From the NCBI RefSeq assembly GCF_000710615.1, contig NZ_JDTH01000001.1, positions 744,001 through 808,000 on the forward strand: a stretch of 64,000 nucleotides of DNA, in the 5' to 3' direction. Below are positions 33,934 to 43,543 of this stretch, one piece after another. This stretch comes from Haladaptatus cibarius D43 (GTDB lineage: Archaea; Halobacteriota; Halobacteria; Halobacteriales; Haladaptataceae). Position 1 is the first letter of the stretch. Every line of letters begins with the position of its first letter. Made by a program: the position numbers and the translations under genes. The notes under the pieces were generated by a model, which made no database searches, was not told where the DNA came from, and saw only the letters and a list, made by a program, of their open reading frames with translations.

Positions 33934-34668
33934 GTGACAGTCGTCGTTGCGACAGCGGATTTCGAAGTGTATCACGACGTGGTGAACGAACTGCGCGACA
34001 GGGGCGTCCGGTTCACGACTATCGAACCGGGCGACGACCTTCCGGAACACGCCCGAATCTGCATTCGGGGAGAAGGGGACGACATCAATCCGGAGGCCGA
34101 CCTTCCCGTCGTCGTCGCGGATTCGGAACATCCTCGAAAAGCGGTCGAGGAGGCGCTCGCCATCCTTCGCGGTGAATCTGGGAGAACCATTATTGGCATC
34201 GACCCCGGAACCCGCCCCGGTATCGCGGTTCTCTCGGGTGACTTCGTCATCTCTGCGTTTCACGTCCCACTTGCCGACGCCGCCGAAGTCGTCCGCGAGG
34301 AGGTCGAAGACGCCATCGACCCCGTGGTTCGAATCGGTGACGGCGCGCGCTTACAAGGCGCACATCTCATCCGCGAACTCGAAGACGTACTGATTGAACT
34401 CGTGGACGAAACCGGAACGACGCCCTACCTCGGCACCGGCGCACGCGGCATGGGCGACGTGCTCGCGGCGGTCAACATCGCGCGACTGGAGGGCGAAGTC
34501 GTAGAAGAACGCGACATTGAACCGACGCAGGGCGAACTCGGCGTCATCAAACGTCGGTCGCGCGAGCGGTCGGAAGACAATCGCGAAATCGACGAGGAAC
34601 TCGCCCGCCGTGTCGCGGCGGGCGAGTTGACCATCGAGGAGGCGCTCGCTGAACATCGTGAGGAGTAG
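33934..34668 (+). CDS. RuvC-like (RNase H-fold) protein
   Basis: 244 residues from a GTG start (VTVVVATADFEVYHDVVNEL). The first 85 residues form a small alpha/beta domain. Then comes GRTIIGIDPGTRPGIAVLSG (about 88-107), the first strand of an RNase H-like fold with its catalytic-type Asp, and later DPVVRIGDGARLQGAHLIRE and GTGARGMGDVLAAVNIARLE, where the second Asp sits in a RuvC-like position. The charged C-terminus (KRRSRERSEDNREIDEE) may bind nucleic acid. It is divergent from radB, which supports a recombination role, but activity is inferred. A GTG 12 codons upstream is an alternative start. Confidence 0.72.
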   Translation: MTVVVATADFEVYHDVVNELRDRGVRFTTIEPGDDLPEHARICIRGEGDDINPEADLPVVVADSEHPRKAVEEALAILRGESGRTIIGIDPGTRPGIAVLSGDFVISAFHVPLADAAEVVREEVEDAIDPVVRIGDGARLQGAHLIRELEDVLIELVDETGTTPYLGTGARGMGDVLAAVNIARLEGEVVEERDIEPTQGELGVIKRRSRERSEDNREIDEELARRVAAGELTIEEALAEHREE

Positions 34669-34689
34669 GACACAGCGGCGATTGCCCGG

Positions 34690-34914
34690 CTACAGTTCGA
34701 CCAGCACGGTGTACTGGTGCATCTCGTCCACTGGGCACTGGAGATGTTCTTCCTTGACAATCGACCCGGTCATCAGTTGTTTGCCGACTTTCTGAAATTT
34801 ATCGAGTTCGACGTACCCCTTCTCGCGGGCGACGATTTCGCCCTCGGGGTCGGTTTCGAACTCACCCATTCCGTCACAGCCGTCGAAGGGGCATTGAACG
34901 CGGACGAGAACCAT
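34690..34914 (-). CDS. Small conserved haloarchaeal protein (74 aa)
   Basis: 74 residues, starting MVLVRVQCPFDGCDGMGEFE and ending HLQCPVDEMHQYTVLVEL. The CPFDGC at the front and CPVDEMHQY at the end could together hold a metal ion in a beta-ribbon, which is why I keep it despite its size. No function is known. It is convergent with the RuvC-like gene (21 bp between the stops) and 24 bp upstream of the larC start on neither strand conflict. Confidence 0.68.
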   Translation of the reverse strand: MVLVRVQCPFDGCDGMGEFETDPEGEIVAREKGYVELDKFQKVGKQLMTGSIVKEEHLQCPVDEMHQYTVLVEL

Positions 34915-34938
34915 ATTTCTCCTACGATTTGTCGATAG

Positions 34939-36273
34939 TTATAGATTTTCGTGTATCGTCCTTTCCGCCCGCCGCATCACCTCACGAACCGCAATCCCGG
35001 TTTCCTGTGCCACAGCAAGTGCGTCGTCAAATTCGGTACTCACATCGTACGCCGACCCGGAGTCGTCGCTCGCAATCTTGACGGTCACGTCGTACTCCGA
35101 TTCATCGATTTCCAGCGTCACCGTCTCGAACTCCCGACGGGCAATCCAACGATGACTCGCGCCCGACGTGCGAACGCCGAGGGTTCCGGTTTCCTCGGCC
35201 AATTTCCGGGCGACTCGCTCCGCATCCTCCGGTTTCGTGATGACCTTCACAAGATGGCCCGGACGCGATTTCTTCATCGTCGCCGGAAGAATCGTCACGT
35301 CTCTCGCGCCCGCATCCGCGAGAGTATCCTGAAGGCCGCCGAGAACTTCCGGCGGCGCGTCGTCCAGATTCGTTTCGAGAACCGTGATGTCGTCGCGGAT
35401 AAGACCGCCGCCCTCCCCAGATTCGCCAGCAAGGACGCGGAGAACGTTCGGATGTTCGGGGAAGTCGAATCCTCCTGCGCCGTAGCCCAATTGTTCGACG
35501 TTCAGCGTTGGAACCGTTTCGACCCCGTCTGCGAAGTGTGCGAGAATCGCGGCTCCCGTCGGTGTTAGCAGTTCGGCCTCGATAGGCCCACCAGCGAGCG
35601 ACCAGTCGGCCTGCGTCGCAACTTCGACCACGGCGGGGGCCGGAATCGGGTAGGTTCCGTGGCTCATCTCGACCTGTCCGCCGCCGGTTGCGAGTGGGGT
35701 CGTCACGACTCGTTTTGCCTCCAAGTCGGCGAACAGCAGGCAGGAACCGACCACGTCCGCGATGGCGTCGTCCGCGCCGACTTCGTGGAAATGCGTCGAA
35801 TCGAGGTCGGTGTCGTGGACGCTCGCCTCCGCTTCGCCCAGAATCCGGAAGACGGCTTTCGCGTCGGATTCGACCGCGGTGTCGAGTTCCAACGACTCCA
35901 GCAGGTCGATTACTTCTCGGTAGGTTCGCGCCGGGCCGGAACCTTCCGCGTGCTGATGGGCATGAGAATGGTCGTGGTGGTGTTTGTGCTCGTGATCGTG
36001 TTGATGTCCATGTTCGTGAGCATGTTCGTGACCGTCTTCGTCATCGTGGTGATGATCGTCTTCGTCCCCGTCGTCCGACGAATCGCCGGTCAACAGCACG
36101 CGAACCCGCGCCGCAGAAATACCGTTTTTCACCGCTTCTTCGACCGAATACTCCACGTCGAGCGCGCTTTCCACTGGTTCGAGCGCGCTTCGGTCTGCTC
36201 CGGCATCGAGCAGTGCCCCGAGAATCATATCGCCGCTGGCCCCCATTCGTCCGTCGAACGCAAGCGTCCTCAT
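34939..36273 (-). CDS. larC: LarC-type nickel insertion protein with His-rich loop
   Basis: 444 residues from MRTLAFDGRMGASGDMILGA. LarC inserts nickel into the pyridinium pincer cofactor of lactate-racemase-like enzymes. Landmarks: DSTHFHEVGADDAIADVVGS, TPLATGGGQVEMSHGTYPIP, LLTPTGAAILAHF, VLETNLDDAPPEVLGG and ATMKKSRPGHLVKVI. A histidine/aspartate-rich loop at about 70-110 (DDHHHDDEDGHEHAHEHGHQ) is a metal store. In Lactobacillus LarC needs a programmed frameshift to join its two parts; here it is one frame. No larA, larB or larE is in this window. An ATG three codons upstream is an alternative start. Confidence 0.92.
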   Translation of the reverse strand: MRTLAFDGRMGASGDMILGALLDAGADRSALEPVESALDVEYSVEEAVKNGISAARVRVLLTGDSSDDGDEDDHHHDDEDGHEHAHEHGHQHDHEHKHHHDHSHAHQHAEGSGPARTYREVIDLLESLELDTAVESDAKAVFRILGEAEASVHDTDLDSTHFHEVGADDAIADVVGSCLLFADLEAKRVVTTPLATGGGQVEMSHGTYPIPAPAVVEVATQADWSLAGGPIEAELLTPTGAAILAHFADGVETVPTLNVEQLGYGAGGFDFPEHPNVLRVLAGESGEGGGLIRDDITVLETNLDDAPPEVLGGLQDTLADAGARDVTILPATMKKSRPGHLVKVITKPEDAERVARKLAEETGTLGVRTSGASHRWIARREFETVTLEIDESEYDVTVKIASDDSGSAYDVSTEFDDALAVAQETGIAVREVMRRAERTIHENL

Positions 36274-36476
36274 ACGTCCCAAGGAGGGCCGGAACGCGAA
36301 AATCCCACCGGTCGTGTCGGCACCACTATCCCTTTGTACTGTTATCCCGTAGTGTCAACCATCGCACGCGGGCACCGCCCTACAATATCGGCAGACAGCG
36401 TGGCCGAAAACCCCGGTAGCAAAGGACTTATGCCCCGCGAACTATCACCCATAACCATCCCCGTGACTGAACAATC

Positions 36477-38699
36477 ATGAACGAAGTGCAACTGGAGGTC
36501 GCGAAAGCGTATCCGAACGATTCGGGACGCGGCATCGCCCGTCTCGACCCGGACACGCTCTTGCATCTGAAGCTGAGCCCCGGAGACATCATCGAAATCG
36601 AAGGCGGCGACACGACGGCGGCGAAAGTCTGGCGCGCCGATCGGCAGGACTGGAACACCGATACAGTCCGCATCGACGGTTTCACGCGCCAGAACGCCGA
36701 TGTCGGCATCGGCGAACGCGTCGAAATCCGCAAGGCCGAAGCCGAAAAGGCCGACAAACTGGTGCTCGCTCCCCCCGAGGAGGCGAGCGTCCAGTTCGGA
36801 AGCGACGCCGCAGGAATGGTCAAGCGCCAGATTCTGAAACGTCCCGTGGTCGAGCGCGACATCGTGCCCGTCATGTCGAGTACGAACCATCCGTTCATGC
36901 GTTCGCCCGGACAGGCAATCCCGCTGATTGCGGTGGAGACGGATCCGCAAGGCGTCTGTCTCATCACCGAGGATACGGAAGTCGAACTGCGCGAGGAGCC
37001 GATTTCCGGCTTCGAGAAGACCGGCGGCGGAATCACCTACGAGGACATCGGCGGTCTGCAGAACGAAATCCAGCGCGTGCGGGAGATGGTCGAACTCCCA
37101 ATGAAGCATCCACAAATCTTCCAAAAACTCGGCATCGAGCCGCCACAAGGGGTGCTTCTGCACGGGCCGCCGGGTACCGGAAAAACCTTACTGGCGAAGG
37201 CAGTCGCCAACGAAACCAGCGCAAGTTTCTTCTCCATCGCTGGCCCGGAGATTATCTCGAAATACTACGGCGAGTCCGAACAGCAACTCCGTGAAATCTT
37301 CGAGGACGCCGCCGAGGAGTCGCCATCTATCATCTTCATCGACGAACTCGACTCCATTGCGCCCAAACGCGAGGACGTAACCGGCGAAGTCGAGCGCCGC
37401 GTCGTCGCGCAACTGCTGACGATGATGGACGGCCTCGAAGCGCGCGGACAGGTCATCGTCATCGCGGCGACGAATCGTGTCGATTCGGTTGACCCCGCGC
37501 TTCGACGCCCCGGACGGTTCGACCGCGAAATCGAAATCGGTGTGCCGGACGAGGAAGGCCGCACGGAGATCCTCCAGATTCACACCCGCGGAATGCCGCT
37601 TTCGGACGACGTGAACCTGCCGAACCTGTCGAACGACACCCACGGCTTCGTCGGGGCAGACATCGAGAGTCTGACCAAGGAGGCCGCGATGAAGGCACTC
37701 CGGCGCTACCTGCCGGAAATCGACTTGGACGAGGAGTCCATCCCGCCGTCGCTCATCGACCGGATGATTGTGAAGCGGAAGGACTTCAAGGGTGCGCTGA
37801 ACGAGGTCGAACCCTCGGCCATGCGCGAGGTGCTTGTCGAACTGCCGAAGATTTCGTGGGACGATGTCGGTGGCCTCGAAGACCCCAAAAGTCAGGTCAA
37901 AGAGAGCGTCGAATGGCCGCTTACCTCCCCCGAGAAGTTCGACCGAATGGGTATCGACCCGCCGTCCGGCGTCCTGCTCTACGGCCCGCCCGGAACCGGG
38001 AAGACGCTGATGGCGAAGGCAGTCGCCAACGAGACGAACGCCAACTTCATCAGCGTTCGCGGCCCGCAACTGCTGTCGAAGTGGGTCGGCGAATCCGAGA
38101 AGGCCATCCGTCAGACCTTCCGCAAAGCGCGGCAGGTCAGTCCGACGGTCATCTTCTTCGACGAGTTGGACAGCCTCGCCCCCGGCCGAAGTCAGGAGGT
38201 CGGCAGCAACGTCTCCGAGCGCGTAGTCAACCAACTGCTCACGGAACTCGATGGTCTCGAAGAAAAGGGCGACGTGATGGTCATCGGCGCGACCAACCGC
38301 CCCGACATGATAGACCCGGCGCTCATCCGCTCGGGTCGCTTCGACCGCCTCGTCATGATCGGCCAACCCGACGAGGAAGGCCGCGAGCAAATCCTCAAAA
38401 TCCACACCGAGGAAACTCCGCTCGCGCCCGACGTGAGCTTGCGCGAACTCGCGGAGATGACCGACGGCTACGTCGGCAGCGACTTGGAATCCATCGCACG
38501 CGAGGCCGCAATCGAGGCCCTGCGCGAGGACGACGACGCAGAAGAGGTCGAGATGCGCCACTTCCGCGCGGCGATGGAGGGCGTGCGCGCCACCATCACC
38601 GAAGACCTGCTCGACTACTACACGCAAATCGAACAGGACTTCAAGGGTGGGTCGTCCGGCCCACAGCGCCAGACTGGCGGCAGAATCGGTTTCCAATAG
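36477..38699 (+). CDS. cdc48: CDC48/VAT-type AAA+ ATPase
   Basis: 740 residues: N-terminal double-psi barrel domain ([20 protein letters not shown], 1 to about 180), then two AAA modules. Walker A occurs twice as [19 protein letters not shown] (about 226-244) and [19 protein letters not shown] (about 502-520); Walker B occurs as [15 protein letters not shown] and [15 protein letters not shown]; arginine fingers are in [10 protein letters not shown] and [10 protein letters not shown]. It is an unfoldase that feeds proteins to the proteasome and acts in quality control; substrates in archaea include ubiquitin-like SAMP conjugates by proposal. It is followed by a long structured non-coding stretch. 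Confidence 0.96.
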   Translation: MNEVQLEVAKAYPNDSGRGIARLDPDTLLHLKLSPGDIIEIEGGDTTAAKVWRADRQDWNTDTVRIDGFTRQNADVGIGERVEIRKAEAEKADKLVLAPPEEASVQFGSDAAGMVKRQILKRPVVERDIVPVMSSTNHPFMRSPGQAIPLIAVETDPQGVCLITEDTEVELREEPISGFEKTGGGITYEDIGGLQNEIQRVREMVELPMKHPQIFQKLGIEPPQGVLLHGPPGTGKTLLAKAVANETSASFFSIAGPEIISKYYGESEQQLREIFEDAAEESPSIIFIDELDSIAPKREDVTGEVERRVVAQLLTMMDGLEARGQVIVIAATNRVDSVDPALRRPGRFDREIEIGVPDEEGRTEILQIHTRGMPLSDDVNLPNLSNDTHGFVGADIESLTKEAAMKALRRYLPEIDLDEESIPPSLIDRMIVKRKDFKGALNEVEPSAMREVLVELPKISWDDVGGLEDPKSQVKESVEWPLTSPEKFDRMGIDPPSGVLLYGPPGTGKTLMAKAVANETNANFISVRGPQLLSKWVGESEKAIRQTFRKARQVSPTVIFFDELDSLAPGRSQEVGSNVSERVVNQLLTELDGLEEKGDVMVIGATNRPDMIDPALIRSGRFDRLVMIGQPDEEGREQILKIHTEETPLAPDVSLRELAEMTDGYVGSDLESIAREAAIEALREDDDAEEVEMRHFRAAMEGVRATITEDLLDYYTQIEQDFKGGSSGPQRQTGGRIGFQ

Positions 38700-38712
38700 A
38701 ACGTTTTAGCTA

Positions 38713-38841
38713 CCAGCTTTTACGACGGTCGCAGGCAAGCGAGATGACGGCAGCCGTCGTCTCGTTTGCTGGCTTCTTCACGGGCGTCGCCCGTGAAGGA
38801 ACGAGATAGCTTCGCTATCTCGCATTCCCTGTAAAAGCTGG
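38713..38841. ncRNA. Candidate structured element, domain I (three hairpins closed by an 11-bp stem)
   Basis: CCAGCTTTTAC (38713-38723) pairs exactly with GTAAAAGCTGG (38831-38841). Inside are three hairpins: a 16-bp stem at 38735-38769 with two G-T pairs and loop CAG, a 12-bp stem at 38774-38800 with loop GTC, and a 9-bp stem at 38802-38822 with loop TTC. Non-Watson-Crick G-T pairs preserved in stems favour RNA over DNA palindromes. The strand is unknown. It could instead be a miniature transposon with terminal inverted repeats. Confidence 0.45.
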
Positions 38842-39210
38842 ACCAAAAGCACCGTCAGAGGCAAGCTCTGACGAGCCATTCGTTCGCGGAGGGTGTGCTT
38901 GTCGCTGTGAAAAGTAGGCCTGCCTATCGCTCCCGATGGTCGCTTATGAGAGCTTCGGTCACTAGCGTAGGATAGCGAGCAACCCGAGCGATAGGCCGGT
39001 GACACAACCGGCAAAAATCAGCAAACTACACAACCGCTGGCGGCCAGTTTACTCTCCGGAAAATCTCCGATTTTCCGGGCCAAGAAACCTTCGACGGAGC
39101 AAGAAAACGAGCACCGCGAGTTTTCGACGCGACGGAGGGGGTGACGCAGTGCTTTTGGTGCAGATTTTTCCAGGGAGGTAGGCCGAGACGAACGCCGCGC
39201 GGCGTTCGTC
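38842..39210. ncRNA. Candidate structured element, domain II and end hairpin
   Basis: ACCAAAAGCAC (38842-38852) is complementary to GTGCTTTTGGT (39149-39159), directly adjoining domain I. Enclosed are hairpins at 38853-38873, 38922-38996 (GCCTATCGCTC/GAGCGATAGGC) and 39056-39078 (CCGGAAAATC-TCC-GATTTTCCGG). A 24-base perfect palindrome at 39187-39210 follows and may end the element. No open frame in the interval looks coding. RNase P and SRP signatures were looked for and are absent. Confidence 0.4.
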
Positions 39211-39236
39211 CCGGCTCCCGACCGCAGAAAAAGGTG

Positions 39237-39914
39237 CTAGTAAATAAGTTCGTCGTCGTTCTCGACCATGTAGAACGTGCGGGCGGCGATGTTGACTGCG
39301 TGGTCGCCGATACGCTCCAAGTCGCGGATGGTGAGCAGCAGGCGGGAAACGTCTTGGAGCAGACGCTCGATTTCCTGTTCCGTGTTCTCTTCGAGTTCTG
39401 TCTCGATGAGGTCGCGGACGACGAGCGCGCTGGCGCGCTCACAGAGGTCGTCCAAATCGTCGTCTTGGTCGGCGACGGCGTAACAGGCGTCGGTGTCGTC
39501 CTCGTCGTAGGCGTCCATTGTCTCCTCCAGCATGTCGAGAGTGACGTTTCCGAGTTCTTGAATATCGACTTCGGGGAACACGTCGTGGTCGGCTTGGAGC
39601 GTGTACTCGCCGAGATTCACCGCGAGGTCGCCGATTCGTTCGAGGTCGGTGATAATTTTGAACGACGCGGCAATCATCCGGAGGTCGCTTGCGACCGGTT
39701 GCTGGAGCGCAAGCAGGTCGATGCAGTCCTGTTCTAAGTCGAGGTACAGTTCGTTCACCTCGTCGTCGCCCTCGATGACTTCGTTGGCGAGTTCGCGGTC
39801 TTTCTGTTCGAGTGCGTTGAGTCCGAGACGAAGTCGCTCCATCACGACTTCGCTCATGTAAAGAACGTTCTCACGGAGGTCGGCCAACTGTTGTTGGTAA
39901 CTTTTGCGTGCCAT
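39237..39914 (-). CDS. phoU: Phosphate signalling/uptake regulator PhoU
   Basis: 225 residues, two three-helix PhoU bundles. The metal-binding repeats are typical: MERLRLGLNALEQKDRELA... and SFKIITDLERIGDLAVNLGE (about 84-103), then TIRDLERIGDHAVNIAARTF near the C-terminus. It links phosphate status to the Pst transporter and is the last gene of the pstS-pstC-pstA-pstB-phoU cluster. pstB ends 48 bp upstream of its start. A second PhoU-domain protein, with an added AbrB DNA-binding domain, is divergently encoded at 44880. Confidence 0.94.
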   Translation of the reverse strand: MARKSYQQQLADLRENVLYMSEVVMERLRLGLNALEQKDRELANEVIEGDDEVNELYLDLEQDCIDLLALQQPVASDLRMIAASFKIITDLERIGDLAVNLGEYTLQADHDVFPEVDIQELGNVTLDMLEETMDAYDEDDTDACYAVADQDDDLDDLCERASALVVRDLIETELEENTEQEIERLLQDVSRLLLTIRDLERIGDHAVNIAARTFYMVENDDELIY

Positions 39915-39962
39915 AAGTTGAATCTGAGGTAGTTGTGTGTTCGAGAGTCGTCGGTATGAATC

Positions 39963-40844
39963 TTATCCGAACTTGCCGGTGATGTAATCTTCGACGCGTT
40001 CGTGTTCGGGATTCTCGAAGATTTTCTGCGTGTCGTCGAACTCCACGAGTTCGCCGCCCGTCAGAAAGACGGCGGTTTTGTCGCTGATACGCGCCGCCTG
40101 CTGCATGTTGTGGGTGACGATGACGACGGTGTAATCTTCCGCCAGTTCGGCGATGAGGTCTTCGACCTTCGAGGTTGCGACGGGGTCGAGCGCGCTCGCG
40201 GGTTCGTCCATCAACAGGACTTCCGGGTCGGGTGCGATGGCGCGGGCGATGCAGAGACGCTGTTGTTGTCCGCCGGAGAGTTCGAGGCCGGATTCGTCCA
40301 GTCGGTCTTTTACCTCGTCCCACAGCGCGGCGCGCTTCAGCGACTCTTCGACGATTTCGTCGTAATCGCCGTCTTTGTCCTGAATGTTGAGTCCGTAGGC
40401 GACGTTGTCGTAGATGCTCTTCGGGAACGGATTCGGCTTCTGGAACACCATTCCGACGCGGCGACGGAGCGCCACCGGGTCAACGTCGTTGTCGTAGACG
40501 TTCTTCCCGCGCAGGGAGAGTTCGCCTTCGACAGTTGCGGCATCGATGAGGTCGTTCATCCGGTTGATACACCGGAGGAACGTGGATTTCCCGCAACCAG
40601 ACGGGCCAATCATCGCGGTGACGCGGTTTTTCGGAATCTCCATGTCGATTCCTTGGAGTGCTTGGTCGCCGTCGTACCAGACCTTCACGTCCTTCGACGT
40701 GATGATTGGTTGCGTGTCTGCACGATTGACGCTTCCCGAATCGACGTCGGTGTCGATTACCATGTCGTCTGACATCGAATTTGATGGCTCTTCCGCATGC
40801 GCTCTGTCACTCGTTTCCTCGTTCTGCATGTTTTCTTGACTCAT
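39963..40844 (-). CDS. pstB: Phosphate ABC transporter ATP-binding protein
   Basis: 293 residues; the first 45 are an acidic low-complexity extension ([20 protein letters not shown]) not seen in most bacterial PstB. Walker A is [18 protein letters not shown] (about 78-95), the signature is [20 protein letters not shown], Walker B is [16 protein letters not shown], and the switch His is in [14 protein letters not shown]. It powers phosphate import through PstC-PstA. The gap to pstA is three bases. Confidence 0.97.
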   Translation of the reverse strand: MSQENMQNEETSDRAHAEEPSNSMSDDMVIDTDVDSGSVNRADTQPIITSKDVKVWYDGDQALQGIDMEIPKNRVTAMIGPSGCGKSTFLRCINRMNDLIDAATVEGELSLRGKNVYDNDVDPVALRRRVGMVFQKPNPFPKSIYDNVAYGLNIQDKDGDYDEIVEESLKRAALWDEVKDRLDESGLELSGGQQQRLCIARAIAPDPEVLLMDEPASALDPVATSKVEDLIAELAEDYTVVIVTHNMQQAARISDKTAVFLTGGELVEFDDTQKIFENPEHERVEDYITGKFG

Positions 40845-40847
40845 AGT

Positions 40848-42530
40848 TTATCCCTCCTTCTGATACTTGTTCCGCAGTGCAATCGCCACCGAGTTCATCG
40901 CCAGCATGGCGACGAGCAGGACGATGACACCCGCCGGAACGACTCGGTTGAAGAACTCCGGCGTGGCGAACTCCCCTGCCCACACGTAGATTTGCATCGG
41001 CATTGCGGCGACGACCGACTCGAACGTGCGCGGGACAGGGGCGATGGCCGCCGCACCAATCATGATGAGGGGTGCAGTTTCACCGACTGCACGTCCCAGT
41101 CCGAGAATCGTTCCGGTGAGGATGCCGGGGAACGCTCGGGGCAGAACGACGTTTTTCACCGTTTGCCACTGGGTCGCTCCCATACCGTACGACGCCTGTC
41201 GCATGTTGTTCGGCACCGCTCGAATCGCCTCCTGCGACGAGATGATGATGATGGGAAGGATGAGTAGCGAGAGCGCCAATCCCCCCACGACGATTGTTCC
41301 GGAACCGAACAGGTTCCCGGCGACGTATATCGGTGTAAGACCGAGCGGGTTCGCAATCGCTGGGGGAAGCACTGGAATACCGGGGCCAAGATACGTGACG
41401 AAGACACCCGCGCCGAGTAGGCCGTATACGACACTTGGAACGCCCGCCAGATTCGAGACGTTGATTGTGACGATTCTCGTTAGCTTATTATCCGGGGCGT
41501 ACTCTTCGAGGTACACCGCGGCACCGACGCCGAGCGGGAACGATACGAGGGAGACTACGAACATCAACAGCACCGAACCGACGATTGCGGGATATAAACC
41601 CGCGTCTGCGGCAGTGCTTGAACTGTTGCCCGTGACGAATCCCCAATCGAGCCACGACTGCGGCCCGGCGAACGAAAGCACGTCAACGAGGAACGCCCCG
41701 AGGAGCGCACCGCCGATGATGGCGACTGGTAATGCGAGCCCGACATTGTTTTCCGGTCGATGAGCGACCGTGTCGGCGACGTAGAGTCCGACCGGGACAA
41801 GGGCCATTGTCGTCAGAATCGGTGCGGGAACCGCCCCAATGCCGGTGAAAGCACCGACAAACGGCGACAGTATCGTCACGAGGAGGATGATTCCGGCCGC
41901 GATATTCGCGGTTCGTTCCTCGTCCCACCGTTTGCTAACGTAGCTTCTTCCGGCGAGTGCAGCCACCGAACCGAAGGTGAGTGCAATCGACATGCCGTTC
42001 GTCGGGATGTAGAGCAGACGAAGGATGCCGTATGGCACGAGTACCAACGATGCGCCAAAGGTGAGCACCGTGATACCTAACCAGCCGAGGAACGGGATTT
42101 CGAAATCGCTTCTGCTCAATCCGATGGCGAACGCGATGGGGACGGCGAACGCGACGAAGTACGCGAACCACATGAGCGGGTACACCACGTCGATGAAGAC
42201 GGTCGAGATACCCGCCGCGAATATCGTCCCGACGAGGAGCATCCCGATTGTGGTTATCCCCGTCGAAAATGCGACTCCGCTAGTTTGGTTCAGATACCAA
42301 CCGACGGCGACGGTGGGCAGGACGAAGGTTGCGAAGAAGACGAGATACCAGCCCGGGTCGGCGGTGAGCGGTTGGATGGCGTCGTTCGCCACGTACAACA
42401 GTAGGATGCCGAGCGCGACGATTCCGACGAGGGTTCCGGCCAACAGAGTGTACTTGAATATCGTTCCAGTGGTTCGGCTAATCCGTGAAAACTGCTCCGT
42501 CGATTCGAGTCCGCCGGTGTCTGTTGCCAT
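40848..42530 (-). CDS. pstA: Phosphate ABC transporter permease PstA with long N-terminal membrane extension
   Basis: 560 residues, about twice the length of bacterial PstA. The C-terminal half (about 285-560) is the usual permease: TGNSSSTAADAGLYPAIVGS, PLGVGAAVYLEEYAPDNKLT, NVSNLAGVPSVVYGLLGAGV (EAA-like loop region), and QASYGMGATQWQTVKNVVLP. The N-terminal half adds about eight extra helices with no recognised domain (LVGIVALGILLLYVANDAIQ, FFATFVLPTVAVGWYLNQ). It starts one base after the pstC stop and is followed closely by pstB. Confidence 0.93.
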   Translation of the reverse strand: MATDTGGLESTEQFSRISRTTGTIFKYTLLAGTLVGIVALGILLLYVANDAIQPLTADPGWYLVFFATFVLPTVAVGWYLNQTSGVAFSTGITTIGMLLVGTIFAAGISTVFIDVVYPLMWFAYFVAFAVPIAFAIGLSRSDFEIPFLGWLGITVLTFGASLVLVPYGILRLLYIPTNGMSIALTFGSVAALAGRSYVSKRWDEERTANIAAGIILLVTILSPFVGAFTGIGAVPAPILTTMALVPVGLYVADTVAHRPENNVGLALPVAIIGGALLGAFLVDVLSFAGPQSWLDWGFVTGNSSSTAADAGLYPAIVGSVLLMFVVSLVSFPLGVGAAVYLEEYAPDNKLTRIVTINVSNLAGVPSVVYGLLGAGVFVTYLGPGIPVLPPAIANPLGLTPIYVAGNLFGSGTIVVGGLALSLLILPIIIISSQEAIRAVPNNMRQASYGMGATQWQTVKNVVLPRAFPGILTGTILGLGRAVGETAPLIMIGAAAIAPVPRTFESVVAAMPMQIYVWAGEFATPEFFNRVVPAGVIVLLVAMLAMNSVAIALRNKYQKEG

Positions 42531-42531
42531 C

Positions 42532-43488
42532 TTAGTATTCCTCCCGGTAGTGTTCCGCGATGAGGTCGCTGATGACGTTCATCACGAGCGTGATGACGAA
42601 CAAGGTAAGACCGAGGGCGAACGCGCTCCGGTATGCGAGTCCGCCACCGGCGAAGTCACCTGTGAGATTGTTCACGATTGCCGCCGTCATCGGCATGTTT
42701 GCATTGGTGTACTCCATTGGGTTGAGTGGGTTCCGTAGGAACGCCACGCTCCCTGCCGCGATAGTCACCGCCATCGTTTCACCGATTGCACGCGACAGTG
42801 CGAGGATGAACGACGAGAAAATCCCCGAAATCGCCGCAGGAATGACGATGCCGACAGAAACGTCGAACTTCGTCGCACCCATGCCGTATCCTGCCTGACG
42901 GAGTTCGTCGGGAACAGCACTCATCGCGTCCTCACTGATAGACGCGACCATCGGGATAATCATGATACCGACGACGATGCTTGCCGACATCATGTTGAAA
43001 AACTGCATGTCGATGAAGATGTCGAGGAACGGTGTGATGTAGATGAGTGCGAAAAACCCGTACACGATGGTCGGCACTCCTGCGAGGATTTCGAGTGCTG
43101 GCTTCAACACTGACCGCGTGCGCGAACTCGCGTACTCGCTGAGATAGAGTGCGGTTGCGACGCCGAGTGGTAACGCAATGATTGCCGACCCAATCGTCAC
43201 CATGAGCGTCCCGGTCAGCGGTGCCAAAACGCCGAACTCGCCGTTGCTGGGCCGCCATGTCGTATGAGTGAAGAAGTCAAGAATAGACGCTGTTTCCCCG
43301 CTGACCCCCAACAGTCCTGCTGTTTCGCTGAAAAACCGTAGCGATTCGTTGACTAATAACAGTATGATACCGACGGTCGTCATTATCGACAGGAGCGCGC
43401 ACGTGAAGAAGAATAGACGCGCTAACAGCTCCCGCGACGAATTGCCTGTTCGTCTTGTAAGATTTTGTGTTATCCGATCAGTACTCAT
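42532..43488 (-). CDS. pstC: Phosphate ABC transporter permease PstC
   Basis: 318 residues, about six membrane helices. Typical segments: GTLMVTIGSAIIALPLGVAT, LEILAGVPTIVYGFFALIYI and ISEDAMSAVPDELRQAGYGM, followed by GATKFDVSVGIVIPAAISGI. With PstA it forms the membrane channel. It is the second gene of the operon, 55 bp after pstS, and its end abuts the pstA start. Confidence 0.96.
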   Translation of the reverse strand: MSTDRITQNLTRRTGNSSRELLARLFFFTCALLSIMTTVGIILLLVNESLRFFSETAGLLGVSGETASILDFFTHTTWRPSNGEFGVLAPLTGTLMVTIGSAIIALPLGVATALYLSEYASSRTRSVLKPALEILAGVPTIVYGFFALIYITPFLDIFIDMQFFNMMSASIVVGIMIIPMVASISEDAMSAVPDELRQAGYGMGATKFDVSVGIVIPAAISGIFSSFILALSRAIGETMAVTIAAGSVAFLRNPLNPMEYTNANMPMTAAIVNNLTGDFAGGGLAYRSAFALGLTLFVITLVMNVISDLIAEHYREEY

Positions 43489-43543
43489 TGTTCGTATTCC
43501 TCAGTCGTATTCGAAAAGGCCTTCGTTTACCGATTCAGTCGCT

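Larger units (their letters stand above)
38700..39236. other. 537-bp interval between cdc48 and phoU
   Basis: It holds no gene but is dominated by the nested inverted repeats of the two candidate domains just described. It lies at the convergent ends of cdc48 and the phosphate operon. Confidence 0.6.

Noticed and set aside
34939-36273. Programmed frameshift in larC
   Set aside because: The gene is one continuous frame with all conserved segments in order.
38713-39210. RNase P RNA or SRP RNA
   Set aside because: Neither the GAGGAAAGTC and ACAGAA-GGCTTA cores of RNase P nor SRP helix-8 signatures are visible on either strand.
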